From Candidatus Bathyarchaeota archaeon (GTDB lineage: Archaea > Thermoproteota > Bathyarchaeia > Bathyarchaeales > Bathycorpusculaceae), in assembly GCA_026014735.1 (NCBI GenBank), contig JAOZHT010000005.1, forward strand, positions 20,764 through 84,763: 64,000 bases of DNA, in the 5' to 3' direction. Shown here one piece after another: positions 1-8,976 of this stretch; the first letter of the stretch is position 1; each line of letters begins with the position of its first letter. Both the position numbers and the translations under genes were made by a program. The notes beneath the pieces were generated by a model. It saw only the letters and a program-made list of their open reading frames with translations. It was not told the origin of the DNA and made no database searches.

Positions 1-1348
1 CACAAGATCATGAAGGCTACAATCAGCAGAGCGCAAAAGATGCCCGTTTGGGATAGAAGCCAGTTTAGGTTAAGGGGCTGTTTCGCCGGGAGCTGATTTG
101 GCCCTCGCTTTTTCCGTGCTGCTTGAAGGTGACGTGCGACAATGATAACTGAAGCTGCGAAGATGAGGATGGCAAGTGCGTCAAAGACGATTGTGCCTAG
201 CGGCGCAGATTCGGTGGCGGCGGCAGGCGGTGGCTCGGTGGCGTTTAGGCTCAAGGCGTAGAGGTGGTAGTCAGAGGAGCCCACATAGAGCATGTCGTCT
301 GCGATGGCCGGTGAAGATTCGATTATGCACCCGGTTGTATAGCGCCAATTCTCTGCGCCCGTGGCGGCGTCGAGGCAGTAGAGGCTGTAGTCTTGCGAAC
401 CCACATACACGTTCCCGTTTGCCACTGCAGGCGAAGACCACACCCAATAGCCTGTGGTGAACTGCCATAGCTTTTCGCCGCTGGAAGCGTTAAAACAGTA
501 GACGTTGCAGTCCTGCGAGCCCACATAAACCCGTCCATACGCCACCGCAGGTGAAGAGCCGACGGTGTCCTGCGTCTGATAAACCCAGATTCCCTCGCCA
601 CTCGAAGCGTTGATACAGTGCACTAAACCGTTGTATGAGCCGATGTAGAGTAAACCGCCGCTTATACAGGGCGAGCTGAGCTCCGTTATAGCTGGGTGAC
701 GCCAGATTTCCGTTCCGCTGGTGCCGTTTAGGGCGTAGATGAATTCGCTTGTGCTGGCAAAGTAAACCACGCCGTTGTGTACTGCCGGCGAAGATTCCAC
801 GGCATGCTCGGTGGGGAAAGTCCAGAGTTGGGCGCCGTCGGAGGCGTTAAAGCAGAGCAGGTCATGGTTGCGGCTGCCCACAAAGACGCGGTCATCATCA
901 ACTGCGGGGCTGGAGCGCACTAGCCCGCCGACCCAAGAGATCCATTGCGGATAGCCCGAGGTGAAGTTTAGGCAGTAGAGCCAGCCATCGTCGCTGCCCA
1001 CAAACACGCAGCCATAGGCGACTGCGGGGGAAGAATCCACTTCGCCGCATGTCTTAAAACTCCATTTTTCTTCGCCGCTGCTACTGTTGAGGCAGTAGAC
1101 GGCGCCGTTTTTGCTTCCGAACACCACCCAGCCGTCCGTAACCGCCGGAGAGGACATAACCGATGCATAGGTTGGCGCTGCCCAACAAAGCCGCATCGAG
1201 TCGCCTCCGTTTTCCTCCGATACAACTCCGCTATGGGCGGCGTCATGGCGGAACATCTCCAGCTATCCGCCGTAGCGGGGGCAGCTGCACATGATTGGAC
1301 CAAGATACCGACTGTAAACGCCATCAGCAGCCACTTAAATGCACGCAT
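1..1348 (-). pseudogene. PQQ propeller-GT39 fusion, paralogue of the next gene; frameshifted and cut by window edge
   Basis: Read from 1348 leftwards, this encodes a signal peptide (MRAFKWLLMAFTVG..., cleavage near APATADSW) and then loses frame near position 1258, where Trp is followed directly by AGATG. Adding one base, probably G in AGG, restores the expected W-x-M-F-R-H-D start of a PQQ-like propeller. In that frame repeats of the type SSPAV-x-G-x-VYVGS...YCLNASSGE run without a stop to the window edge. They end in a membrane segment and a second hydrophobic start closely matching the neighbouring gene (IVFDALAIL...; FCALLIVAFMIL). The missing C-terminus is therefore expected to be a GT39/ArnT-like glycosyltransferase. 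Promoter and signal peptide match the paralogue, so the pair is a tandem duplication. Whether the frameshift is biological or an assembly error cannot be told from the sequence. Confidence 0.8.
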
Positions 1349-1370
1349 GAGGCTCCATTGAGCGGCGTCT

Positions 1371-1385
1371 GATATTAAATTTGGC
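1371..1385 (-). promoter_or_regulatory. TATA element of the left PQQ-GT paralogue
   Basis: GCCAAATTTAATATC on the minus strand lies about 30 bases upstream of the ATG at 1348, the expected archaeal TATA distance for a leaderless transcript. The same 15 bases occur upstream of the paralogue (3786-3800), and AAATTTAATATC recurs upstream of the surface gene at 11009. Confidence 0.6.
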
Positions 1386-1394
1386 GCCTATAGC

Positions 1395-3764
1395 CTAACG
1401 CATCGGTAACCTGCGTCCCCGATACCAGCCCACGGTTTTCTTTAGCAGAGTCCAAACGGCGTTTCCTGTTTGGGCTAAGAGGCTGCCTAATGCAAGGGCA
1501 AACGCTGGCATGGCGGGTAATATGTACCAGTACAGTTTGGTTTGAGCTAACGTGAAAATCCCCAGCACAACCACAATCCATACAATAATCAACAGGTCCG
1601 ACTTGGAGCGTCTGAGTGCCTTGTAAACACACAGCGCCGCCGCGGGGACAAGCAGAAGCATCCAGAGCTGAGTCTCCTTTGAGGACAGATAGTTAAAGTA
1701 AAACAGCCAATCCCCCACATGTCCCTCGATGGGTGTAACAGAGCGGGTATAGACGCAGTAGCCAAAATAGTAGCTCCAGAACTCCCTAAACGAGAAGCCC
1801 ATATATGCCAGGTAGGGACCGAAAACCGCCAGCGCCGACGCCGAGAAAACCGCAAGCTCCTTAGTCAAGATGGCCCTGACGCTTTTGCCTTTAATGACAA
1901 AGTAGGCTATGACTAGGATTGGGATAAGCAGGGCTTCCACCTGCTTAGTTAGAAACGCCAGCCCAAAGAAGAGTCCGCCCAGCACGGCGTAGCGGCTGCT
2001 GCTTTGCTGCTTTTGCTGCGCCTCTATCATGAAGTAGAGGCTTGAGAGCATAAAGAACAGCAGGGGAACATCAGTCATGGCGTGACTTGAAAAAGCCCAA
2101 AACGTCGCCATCGTCCCCAGAACCAGAACCGACAGCAACCCCGCGTTGGCGCCGTAGAGTTTTTTGCCTAAAAAGAACACTGCAGCCAACGATAAGCCGC
2201 CAAAAAGTGGCAGCCAGAACCTTGCGGCGAAAATGCTAAAGCCAAACATCTGGTAGCCCAGCGCCATCATCCACATCAGCAGAGGCGGCTTCCCCGTCCA
2301 CAACCCGCTTTCCCCATACGTGTAGGGCACCAGGTAATCGCCCCGCTTGACCATGCTGTAGGCGATCTGGGAATAGGTTTTCTCGTCCGCTGACCAGAGG
2401 GGGCCCAGGTTGAGGTTTTGGTAGAATAAAATGATGAAGGCTAAGATGAGCAGGCCGCAGAGCAGTTGTTGGTTGGTTAAGAGGCGCTTGAGGCTTCTCT
2501 GTGTTTTGGGCGTTTGGGTTCTCTGGTTCTGCCGGAATGCTTGGATATAGCGTGCACCCGTAACAGCGATTATGGCGGCAACCAAGCAGGCTAAGGCGTC
2601 AAAAACGATTGTTCCCCATGGCAGGTTCTGGGCGGTTTGGGGCAGCGAATATGCGGTTTCATTTAGGCTGAAGGCGTAGAGGTTGCGGTCATGGGAGCCC
2701 ACGTAGAGCATGTTGTCTGCCACGGCGGGGGATGACTCCACGATGCCTCCGGTCTGGTAACTCCACACTTCTTCGCCCGAGGCGGCGTCGAGGCACCAGA
2801 TGCGGTAGTCCTGCGAGCCCACATATACTCTGCCGTCAGCCACGGCGGGGGAGGACCAAACCCAAAACCCCGTCTTAAACCGCCAAATTATCTCACCTGA
2901 AGAAGCGTTGAAGCAGTAGACGTTGCAGTCGTCTGAACCCACATAAACCCGCCCGTCCGCAGCCGCCGGCGAGGAACCAACCGTGTCCCCCGTCAGCGTC
3001 CTCCAGTTTTCCTCTCCCGTAGAGGCGTTTAGGCAGTAGAGGTAGCCGTTGAATCCGCCGATGTAGAGGCAGCCGCCGCTTATGCAGGGGGAACTGTCGC
3101 CCGCTGAGGCTTTGTTGCGCCAGATTTCTTCGCCGCTGCTGCAGTTGAGGGCATAGACAAATCCGTCGTGGCTGGCAACATAGACTGTTCCGTTATCGAT
3201 GGCGGGTGAGGCGTTGATGCGAGCGCGCGTCGGAAAGCTCCAGAGCAACGCCCCGTCGGCGGCGTTGTAGCAGAAAAAATCGTAATCCATCGAGCCCACA
3301 TAGACTCGTCCATCGGCGACTGCGGGGCTTGAATGGACATATCCTCCGACCTTGGAAATCCATACCGGGTAGCCAGAGCTGAAGTTTAAGCAGTAAAGCC
3401 AGCCGTCCTCGCAGCCGACAAAAACGCAGCCGTAGGCGATGGCGGGCGAAGAATCCACTTCCCAACCCATCCTAAAACTCCAAATCATCCTGCTGCTGGA
3501 TGCGTTAAAGCAGTAGGTAACGTTATCTCTGCAGCCCACCACCACGCAGCCTTCGGAAACCGCGGGGGAAGACAACACCGACGCCGACATGTTCGCCGCC
3601 CACCGTAGCCCCGCTGCGTTGCCCACCGTGCCCTCCGCATCTCCGCTGCGGTTTAGGTCATGGCGAAACATCAGCCAATCCTCAGCTGATGCGGCGGCAA
3701 CTGTGGAGGATAGGACTAGAATTCCGATTAGAAGAAGCAGAAGCATGCATTTTTGCGCAGGCAT
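1395..3764 (-). CDS. Membrane protein: extracellular PQQ-like beta-propeller fused to GT39/ArnT-type glycosyltransferase
   Basis: The 789-residue protein begins with a signal peptide (about residues 1-27). A beta-propeller of about eight PQQ-like repeats follows (about 30-365; typical unit SSPAVADGRVYVGS...IWCLDAASGEEVW). After one membrane segment (about 380-405) comes a multi-spanning domain (about 430-770) with features of the PMT/ArnT (GT39/GT83) family: an early luminal acidic motif (SADEKTYSQIAYSMVKRGDY), a GKPPL segment, and about nine further hydrophobic helices. Family knowledge says such enzymes move sugar from a lipid-phosphate donor to protein or lipid on the outer face. The propeller would sit outside and may bind acceptor or glycan, which is inference. 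The fusion is unusual and is present twice in tandem. The substrate cannot be read from sequence. Confidence 0.85.
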   Translation of the reverse strand: MPAQKCMLLLLLIGILVLSSTVAAASAEDWLMFRHDLNRSGDAEGTVGNAAGLRWAANMSASVLSSPAVSEGCVVVGCRDNVTYCFNASSSRMIWSFRMGWEVDSSPAIAYGCVFVGCEDGWLYCLNFSSGYPVWISKVGGYVHSSPAVADGRVYVGSMDYDFFCYNAADGALLWSFPTRARINASPAIDNGTVYVASHDGFVYALNCSSGEEIWRNKASAGDSSPCISGGCLYIGGFNGYLYCLNASTGEENWRTLTGDTVGSSPAAADGRVYVGSDDCNVYCFNASSGEIIWRFKTGFWVWSSPAVADGRVYVGSQDYRIWCLDAASGEEVWSYQTGGIVESSPAVADNMLYVGSHDRNLYAFSLNETAYSLPQTAQNLPWGTIVFDALACLVAAIIAVTGARYIQAFRQNQRTQTPKTQRSLKRLLTNQQLLCGLLILAFIILFYQNLNLGPLWSADEKTYSQIAYSMVKRGDYLVPYTYGESGLWTGKPPLLMWMMALGYQMFGFSIFAARFWLPLFGGLSLAAVFFLGKKLYGANAGLLSVLVLGTMATFWAFSSHAMTDVPLLFFMLSSLYFMIEAQQKQQSSSRYAVLGGLFFGLAFLTKQVEALLIPILVIAYFVIKGKSVRAILTKELAVFSASALAVFGPYLAYMGFSFREFWSYYFGYCVYTRSVTPIEGHVGDWLFYFNYLSSKETQLWMLLLVPAAALCVYKALRRSKSDLLIIVWIVVVLGIFTLAQTKLYWYILPAMPAFALALGSLLAQTGNAVWTLLKKTVGWYRGRRLPMR

Positions 3765-3785
3765 AGTTCTCCATTGTTTAGGGTA

Positions 3786-3800
3786 GATATTAAATTTGGC
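3786..3800 (-). promoter_or_regulatory. TATA element of the PQQ-GT gene
   Basis: GCCAAATTTAATATC on the minus strand is centred about 29 bases upstream of the ATG at 3764. It is identical to the element at 1371-1385, so the duplication included the promoter. A separate plus-strand TATA (AATTATATATCT, about 3832-3843) serves the divergent gene at 3864. Confidence 0.6.
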
Positions 3801-3863
3801 ATCGCTGGTTTAGGCGGGGCTTTTTTGGGAAATTATATATCTGCCTGCGATAGAGAGGTTGTT

Positions 3864-4634
3864 ATGCGCGGCTTAGTCGTGTTGCTGCTTGCCGTTTGCT
3901 TGGCGCTACCAAGTTTTGCCATGGCTGGATCAGCAACCGCTATTCCACGGCCGTCCGTTCCAGAATTCACCATAAAACAAGTAGATAATTCGTATGATGT
4001 ACCCACGACTTACTCAATAGACCCTTACACAGGAGTTACTGTAACTCATCCTGGTCACCATGTTACAAACAGAACCGTTGAATTGGTGATAAAGAATCAA
4101 CCCTTTGTCTCTACAAATAGCGACGGCTGGAATACTTCTTTCTTCTATAATGTTCGTATGAAGGGGCATTATGGTGATGACTGGGTAACCCTTTACAATC
4201 CGACAGTTACTCCCTATTACGCTCAAGAAAACTCTGAATATACAGTGATATCTTTTGGGGAGTTTTCTTCGAACTCTAAAATTGATTTTCAAGTCCAAGC
4301 GCTTGTAGGTTATGTCCACAGGATATCGAACGGCAGCGCAACAAACATACTCGACAAGTTTCCGTGGGTTTTTGATGGTGAAACAAGCGGCTGGAGTGCC
4401 ACCCACACCTTAACAATAATTGAGGCATCGTCTACGCCCGCTCCTTCGTCTGCAACTCTGAATCCATCTGATTCGCCGCTATCTCCTACGCAGACGCCTC
4501 TGGAGCCTAACGTTGGCACGTCGGTGTTGTCTGGTCTGGATTGGGTAGGTATGGCTATCCTTGTGCTGCTTTGTGTGGTTGTGGTGTTGTTGGTGTTGTT
4601 GGTTGTGTTTTTGGGGAAGCGCCGCGTGGGCTAG
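3864..4634 (+). CDS. Secreted, membrane-anchored surface protein (VPEFT family, intact paralogue)
   Basis: ATG at 3864 is chosen because it opens a clear signal peptide (MRGLVVLLLAVCLALPSFAMA) and lies about 28 bases downstream of a TATA box; the frame is open further upstream. The 256-residue protein has an ectodomain starting PRPSVPEFTIKQVDNSYDVP, several N-glycosylation sequons, a Ser/Thr/Pro linker (about 190-215), and one C-terminal membrane helix ending GKRRVG. It is homologous to the broken gene at 11009-11808: VPEFTL, then a W-x-T...YNP/YHP...VISF/VVSF core, then a P/T linker and TM. I recognise no enzymatic motif. Function is unknown; a cell-envelope role is inferred from topology. 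Confidence 0.8.
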   Translation: MRGLVVLLLAVCLALPSFAMAGSATAIPRPSVPEFTIKQVDNSYDVPTTYSIDPYTGVTVTHPGHHVTNRTVELVIKNQPFVSTNSDGWNTSFFYNVRMKGHYGDDWVTLYNPTVTPYYAQENSEYTVISFGEFSSNSKIDFQVQALVGYVHRISNGSATNILDKFPWVFDGETSGWSATHTLTIIEASSTPAPSSATLNPSDSPLSPTQTPLEPNVGTSVLSGLDWVGMAILVLLCVVVVLLVLLVVFLGKRRVG

Positions 4635-4734
4635 GGCGGGTTGCTGCTGTGCCCCTATTGCCGGGGCTTTCTTGGGCAGCATGGAAGTGGGAGGGCTGTC
4701 TTGGGAATTTGTGCGTTTGTCTTGGCAGTGGAAT

Positions 4735-4870
4735 AAATTTTGGTTCTGCTTGTGGGGGCTCCACAACCAGCTTGCAATGCGCCAAAACGCCTGACGCAGA
4801 AACCCTTTGTTTTTCTCAGTCCGAGGGTAGTTGTTGTGTAAAGAGGGGTCCCCCACAACCACAACTAAAC
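4735..4870 (-). repeat. Conserved ~135-base element, copy A (candidate ncRNA or MITE)
   Basis: Read on the minus strand, it carries two blocks almost identical to the plus-strand copy at 32502-32640: ACCCCTCTTTACACAACAAC near its start, and GCTGGTTGTGGAGCCC followed by CCACAAG near its end. The end block folds as a TTGTGG/CCACAA hairpin followed by an A/T-rich tract. Conservation runs through all codon positions and is interrupted by a variable middle, so it looks like an RNA or DNA element and not a protein. It lies beyond the 3' end of larE, on the same strand. The rest of the gap (4635-4734) is G/T-rich and I see no gene in it. Confidence 0.6.
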
Positions 4871-4930
4871 AATAACAGTCACGCAGGATTATCTACCCGA
4901 AAACAAGGGGCGAAATAGAAACAGCCGCGG

Positions 4931-5752
4931 CTAGAGCGCCCTTAGCATGTTGCCTCTTTGGTAGCCCTCCAGATCCAACGCCACATACCGGTACCCCAGC
5001 TTCTTGAGGGCAGCGGCAACCCTGTCGAGCACATCTTGGTCAAAGAACAGTTTCCGCTCAAGCGCAGCCACCTCGATTCGGGCCAAGCCTTCGTGGTCGC
5101 GGACCCTCAGCTCCTGTACATTTACGATTTGCCGAATTGCCTCCTCAGCCTTCTCGATGCGCGCCAGCTTCTCGGCGGTTATGCGTTCGTTGTAGGGAAT
5201 CCGCGAGGCAAGGCACGGCGAAGCGGGTCGATCATGCACGCTGAGGCCCATCTGTTTGGCGAGTGCTCGGATTTCGTTTTTGCTGAATTTACAGAACACC
5301 CAGGGCGTATAGACTCCCTTGGCTTCCTGGATGGCTTTAAAGCCGGGTCGGTGCTCGCCAAGGTCACTGTAGTTGGTGCCGTCGAAAACCGCGCCAAAGC
5401 CGTGGTCGCGGGCAAACACTGAGAGTTTTTCGAGGAGTTCTCTTTTGCAGAAGTAGCAGCGGTTCTCGGGGTTTTTGGCGAAGTCCTCGTTTTGCAGTTC
5501 ATGGGTTAAGGTGACATAGAGTTTTATGCCTATCGAGAGCGCGGTTCGTTTGGCGCTACGCATCTCCTCCTCGGTGTAGGTGGGGGAATGCGCGATGACG
5601 GCGACGGCTTTTTTGCCCAGCACCTGATGCGTAACCGCCGCCAACGTGGTGCTGTCTACGCCGCCTGAAAAAGCGATTACTACGCCGTCTTTGCCCTTGT
5701 CTGCTATGTAGGCTTTAAGTTCGTCGAGTTTACGTTTTAAGTTTTCACCCAT
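4931..5752 (-). CDS. larE: LarE, ATP-dependent sulfur transferase for nickel-pincer cofactor; three-cysteine type
   Basis: The 273-residue protein has the PP-loop SGGVDST (residues 29-35) that adenylates the substrate carboxylate, and the LarE signature RPASPCLASRIPY with Cys180 at the sulfur-donor position. LarE converts pyridinium-3,5-biscarboxylate mononucleotide to the bisthiocarboxylate. This protein also has a CxxC pair (Cys99, Cys102 in RCYFCK). That matches the LarE class in which three cysteines hold a [4Fe-4S] cluster carrying an extra sulfide, as described for Thermotoga, in place of a sacrificial single-Cys enzyme; assignment to that class is inference. It starts 2 bases after larC ends on the same strand, so the two are surely one operon. 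Confidence 0.93.
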   Translation of the reverse strand: MGENLKRKLDELKAYIADKGKDGVVIAFSGGVDSTTLAAVTHQVLGKKAVAVIAHSPTYTEEEMRSAKRTALSIGIKLYVTLTHELQNEDFAKNPENRCYFCKRELLEKLSVFARDHGFGAVFDGTNYSDLGEHRPGFKAIQEAKGVYTPWVFCKFSKNEIRALAKQMGLSVHDRPASPCLASRIPYNERITAEKLARIEKAEEAIRQIVNVQELRVRDHEGLARIEVAALERKLFFDQDVLDRVAAALKKLGYRYVALDLEGYQRGNMLRAL

Positions 5753-5754
5753 GC

Positions 5755-7011
5755 CTAATCCTCCCCTTTAAGGTACAGTTCCTGTGCTTTAGAAGTGGCA
5801 AGATCTAAGAGTTCACGCAGCGGCCGATTAGTTTTCTCTGCAAGCCGCTTAAGGTCCTCAAACTCAGGTTTAACCCGAACCACCTTGCCCCTGGCGTCTC
5901 TTGAGATTTTAACCTGCACGGATTCGCGGTTACCCAGCAACGTCAAATCCACCGAAGCCACCTCGCGATTGATGATGTGGCGCTGGCAAAAGTACACCCT
6001 CACGCCCAAAGTGCCTGTTTCCGCAATGAGCACCTCTGAGAGATGCGCCGCGTCTTTTTGGTCAGCGATGACTTTGACGACGTGGGCGGGGCGGCTCTTC
6101 TTGGTGACGGCGGGGATTACGGTGACGTCTTTTGCGCCCTCCGAAAGCAGCTTATCTATGGTGTAGCCTAACACCTCGCCTGACACGTCGTCGATGTTGG
6201 TTTCCAAAACCGCAACTTGCTCGCCTAAAGCCTCCGACTCAACTGACCTGCCCAGAGTCAACCGCAGCACCGCAGGCAACTCCTTGAACTCCCGTGTCCC
6301 CGCGCCATAACCCACCTTCAACGGCGCCATCGAAGGATAAAAGCTCCCTGCCTCCGCAGCCAAATTAACCAGCAACGCCGCACCCGTGGGGGTGGCGAGT
6401 TCCTGCTCTATGGGGCCCCCGTGGAACGGGAAACTTTTGGATTTCAAAATAGCCAGTGTAGCCGGTGCAGGAACCGAGACGATGCCGTGGGAAAACTTGA
6501 TTACGCCGCCGCCCACCGCCAGCGGAGTCGAATAAACCTCCGCGTTCTCCTCGAAGAGATGCAAATCATCCAGAGCTACCGCGCAACCGATGATTTCCGC
6601 CGCCGTATCCACCAGCGCCACCTCATGGAGATGCGCCTCATCAAAGCTGGTTTGGTGCAGGTCGGCTTCTGCCTCAATCAGGGAACGGATAACTTTGGAG
6701 GCGAACAGCCGGGCTTTCTCTGTCATGTAGATGCCTGCGGCGGCTTTCTCCACGACTTCGATTAGTTGGCTGCCGTGGCGTTTTTGGGTGGCGGTTGAGG
6801 TTACGTCGATTTGGGTTGCGCGGAATTCGCCCCGCATCACCTCCTCGATGGCTACATCGATGTGCCCGTAGCCGAACTCGGGTGCTTGGAGGGTTTTTAT
6901 TGCGGAGATCACCCGCTCCACGTTGGCGCCTAAATCCAGCAGCGCCCCCAAAAGCATGTCTCCGGCGATTCCTGAGGCATTGCAGTCCACGATCAGAATC
7001 TTTTTAGTCAT
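5755..7011 (-). CDS. larC: LarC, nickel insertion enzyme for the pincer cofactor
   Basis: The 418-residue protein opens KILIVDCNASGIAGDMLLGAL and contains the LarC family blocks GxGTREFKELPAVLRL and ETNIDDVSGEVLGYT. LarC is a CTP-dependent cyclometallase that inserts Ni(II) into the bisthiocarboxylate mononucleotide. Here it is one continuous reading frame, unlike the programmed-frameshift larC1/larC2 of Lactobacillus plantarum. A GAGGG stretch lies just upstream of the ATG, and a possible TATA (AATATATC on the minus strand, about 7045) lies in the 76-base gap shared with the divergent larB. It is first in the larC-larE operon. Confidence 0.93.
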   Translation of the reverse strand: MTKKILIVDCNASGIAGDMLLGALLDLGANVERVISAIKTLQAPEFGYGHIDVAIEEVMRGEFRATQIDVTSTATQKRHGSQLIEVVEKAAAGIYMTEKARLFASKVIRSLIEAEADLHQTSFDEAHLHEVALVDTAAEIIGCAVALDDLHLFEENAEVYSTPLAVGGGVIKFSHGIVSVPAPATLAILKSKSFPFHGGPIEQELATPTGAALLVNLAAEAGSFYPSMAPLKVGYGAGTREFKELPAVLRLTLGRSVESEALGEQVAVLETNIDDVSGEVLGYTIDKLLSEGAKDVTVIPAVTKKSRPAHVVKVIADQKDAAHLSEVLIAETGTLGVRVYFCQRHIINREVASVDLTLLGNRESVQVKISRDARGKVVRVKPEFEDLKRLAEKTNRPLRELLDLATSKAQELYLKGED

Positions 7012-7087
7012 TTTCCCTCACAAAAGCATGTTTAACCAAGCAGGCATAATAGATATATTGCAAGTGCTTTTTTAAGTATGTCTGTTT
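7012..7087. promoter_or_regulatory. Divergent larC / larB promoter region
   Basis: This 76-base gap separates the divergent larCE operon and larB. It contains a minus-strand AATATATC (about 7045-7052) at TATA distance from the larC start, and a plus-strand CTTTTTTAAGTA (about 7067-7078) upstream of the larB ATG. The two transcription units could share control; I see no convincing palindromic operator. Confidence 0.45.
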
Positions 7088-7870
7088 ATGCAGACGCTGC
7101 GTGAAATCCTAGAAAAGGTTTCTTGTGGGGAAATTTCGGTAGCGGAAGCAGAAAAAAAACTCAAGCTCCTAGCCGTGGATGAACTGGGCTGCATCGCAAG
7201 GCTCGATGGTAACCGCGAATTGCGCAAGGGCGTCCCCGAAGTGATCATGGCAGAAGGCAAAACCGCCTCCGATGTCGCTGAGATCTGCAGAAGAATGCTT
7301 CTTGCCGGCGGCAGGGTAATTGTGAGCCGAGCAGGCAGCGAGCACATCCAAGCCATACGTGCCCTTGCCTCCGAAGACGCAGTTGTGGAAGTCAACGAAA
7401 AAGCGCGGATGGCGGTTCTTAGAACTAAAGCCTTCGTTGCCTCCACAAACGGGGGACGCGTCGCAATTTTGACTGCTGGCACCAGCGACATCCCCATCGC
7501 GCAGGAAGCCCAAATCGTCGCGCAGGAAATGGGCTGCAGCGTCTTTTGCTTCTTTGACGTGGGCGTGGCGGGCATCCACAGGTTGCTTGAACCCATAAAA
7601 CAAATCATCGACCACGACTGCGATGTGGTTGTGGTGGTGGCGGGCCGTGAGGGCGCGTTGGCGTCGGTGGTTTCTGGTTTGGTTGATGTACCCGTGATTG
7701 CGGTGCCTACCTCCAACAGCTACGGCTTTGGCGCGGGCGGGGTGGGTACGCTTATGGCTATGCTGCAGTCTTGCTCGCTGGGGCTGGCGGTGGTTAACAT
7801 CGATGGCGGCGTGGCGGCAGGTGCGGTGGCTGCGCTGATTGCGAATCGCGCTGCAAAATATCGTATGTAA
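7088..7870 (+). CDS. larB: LarB, carboxylase/hydrolase making the pincer precursor
   Basis: The 260-residue protein has an N-terminal helical part (about 1-120: MQTLREILEKVSCGEISVAEAE) and a C-terminal PurE/AIR-carboxylase-like domain. The motifs are GTSDIPIAQEA (about 138-148), FFDVGVAGIHRL, VVAGREGALASVV, and AVPTSNSYGFGAGG, all as in LarB. LarB carboxylates nicotinic acid adenine dinucleotide and hydrolyses it to the biscarboxylate mononucleotide, the first step of pincer synthesis. With larC and larE the full known biosynthetic set is present, but no larA racemase gene lies in the window. The start is the first ATG after a T-rich TATA. Confidence 0.93.
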   Translation: MQTLREILEKVSCGEISVAEAEKKLKLLAVDELGCIARLDGNRELRKGVPEVIMAEGKTASDVAEICRRMLLAGGRVIVSRAGSEHIQAIRALASEDAVVEVNEKARMAVLRTKAFVASTNGGRVAILTAGTSDIPIAQEAQIVAQEMGCSVFCFFDVGVAGIHRLLEPIKQIIDHDCDVVVVVAGREGALASVVSGLVDVPVIAVPTSNSYGFGAGGVGTLMAMLQSCSLGLAVVNIDGGVAAGAVAALIANRAAKYRM

Positions 7871-7872
7871 CC

Positions 7873-8097
7873 TTAGATGGCGGTTTCTTGGAGGATGTTG
7901 ATGCGGGCTTTGAGGAGGTTGAGGATTTTTTTGGTGTCTTCGATGTAGCTTAGGGTTAGGTTTAGGGTTGTTTGGTTGATTTTGCATGTGGTATAGTGGT
8001 ATTTGGTGTTGGCGGTTATGAGTTCTAGTTCGTCGTCTATTGAGTCGAAGATGCGTTGGTGTTCGCGTTGTTTGATGGTTTGTGGTTTAGCGTTCAT
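7873..8097 (-). CDS. Small helical protein of unknown function
   Basis: From ATG at 8097 (alternative start 8112) it encodes about 74 residues, MNAKPQTIKQREHQRIFDSI..., predicted as mostly amphipathic helix, with no membrane segment and no recognised motif. It sits convergent to larB, 2 bases beyond its stop, and divergent from the nickel transporter genes. Composition is rich in K, Q, N, T and I and looks protein-like, but there is no homologue I know, so the call is moderate at best. Confidence 0.45.
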   Translation of the reverse strand: MNAKPQTIKQREHQRIFDSIDDELELITANTKYHYTTCKINQTTLNLTLSYIEDTKKILNLLKARINILQETAI

Positions 8098-8280
8098 GCT
8101 CAGTAGCACCATTGTTAGTAAGCGTAATACTGGTTTATTAGTTTTGCTGGTGGGCTGTTTGTGGGGAAAATTTGGGTTTTTTAGGTTTGGTATGGTGGTT
8201 TGGTAGCAACAAATCGCAAGGCTTTAATACTGGGTAACACCGCAGTAAATATTCGTATTACTTGGAGTTGGGAGAAACAT

Positions 8281-8970
8281 ATGCACATACCTGATGGATT
8301 CCTAAGTCTATACGTAATTATCCCCGCGTTTACAATAACCATACTCTTCTGGTTACTATCGCTCAAAAAAATCAAACTCACCGAACATCAAGTCCCCATG
8401 ATGGGACTTCTAACAGCGCTATTCTTCGCAGCCATGATGATGAACTACCCAATCATGGGCGGAACCACCGCGCACCTGCTAGGCGGCGCAGCAATCGGCC
8501 TAATCCTTGGACCCTTCGCAGGCTGCATCTCCATGACGATAATTCTGGTGCTGCAGGCGCTTCTCTTTGGAGACGGCGGATTAACCGCGCTTGGCGCCAA
8601 CGTCTTAAACATGGGTGTAATCGGCGTCTTCGTACCCGTGTTGGTGTTCCTCTTGGCTAACAAAGCCTTCAAAATCAAAACTACCACTTCGCTGTTCGTG
8701 ACGGTTTTCGTCGCTGCGTTCCTTGGAGATGTGCTTGCGGCTATTTCTGCTGGCACCGAGTTAGGTTTGTCCCAGCCGGTTTTCCAGTATGGCTTAAGCA
8801 TCACCGTTCCCGCCATGGCAATTAACCATTCAGTAATCGGCGTTGCAGAAGGCATAGTCACCGTCATCCTCGTCGCTACCCTGCTAAAGCTGCGTCCCGA
8901 CGTATTGGAGAATAGCCCCGTCTTGGGAAAACTCGCCATGTTCAAAAGCAAAAAAGAGGTTCCGGAGTGA
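8281..8970 (+). CDS. nikM: ECF nickel/cobalt transporter substrate-binding membrane protein (NikM/CbiM)
   Basis: The start is placed at 8281 because NikM/CbiM proteins begin with MHIPDG-F/Y-L, in which the free N-terminal Met-His coordinates the metal; the frame is open further upstream. The 229-residue protein has about seven membrane helices and the family segments MMMNYPIMGGTTAHLLGG and LLFGDGGLTALGANVLNMG. It is first in a tight nikM-nikN-nikQ-nikO operon. Adjacency to larB/C/E argues for Ni(II) over Co(II), as with larMNQO in Lactobacillus; that is inference. A TTTAATA-type promoter about 55 bases upstream is plausible. Confidence 0.92.
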   Translation: MHIPDGFLSLYVIIPAFTITILFWLLSLKKIKLTEHQVPMMGLLTALFFAAMMMNYPIMGGTTAHLLGGAAIGLILGPFAGCISMTIILVLQALLFGDGGLTALGANVLNMGVIGVFVPVLVFLLANKAFKIKTTTSLFVTVFVAAFLGDVLAAISAGTELGLSQPVFQYGLSITVPAMAINHSVIGVAEGIVTVILVATLLKLRPDVLENSPVLGKLAMFKSKKEVPE

Positions 8971-8976
8971 TAAAAC

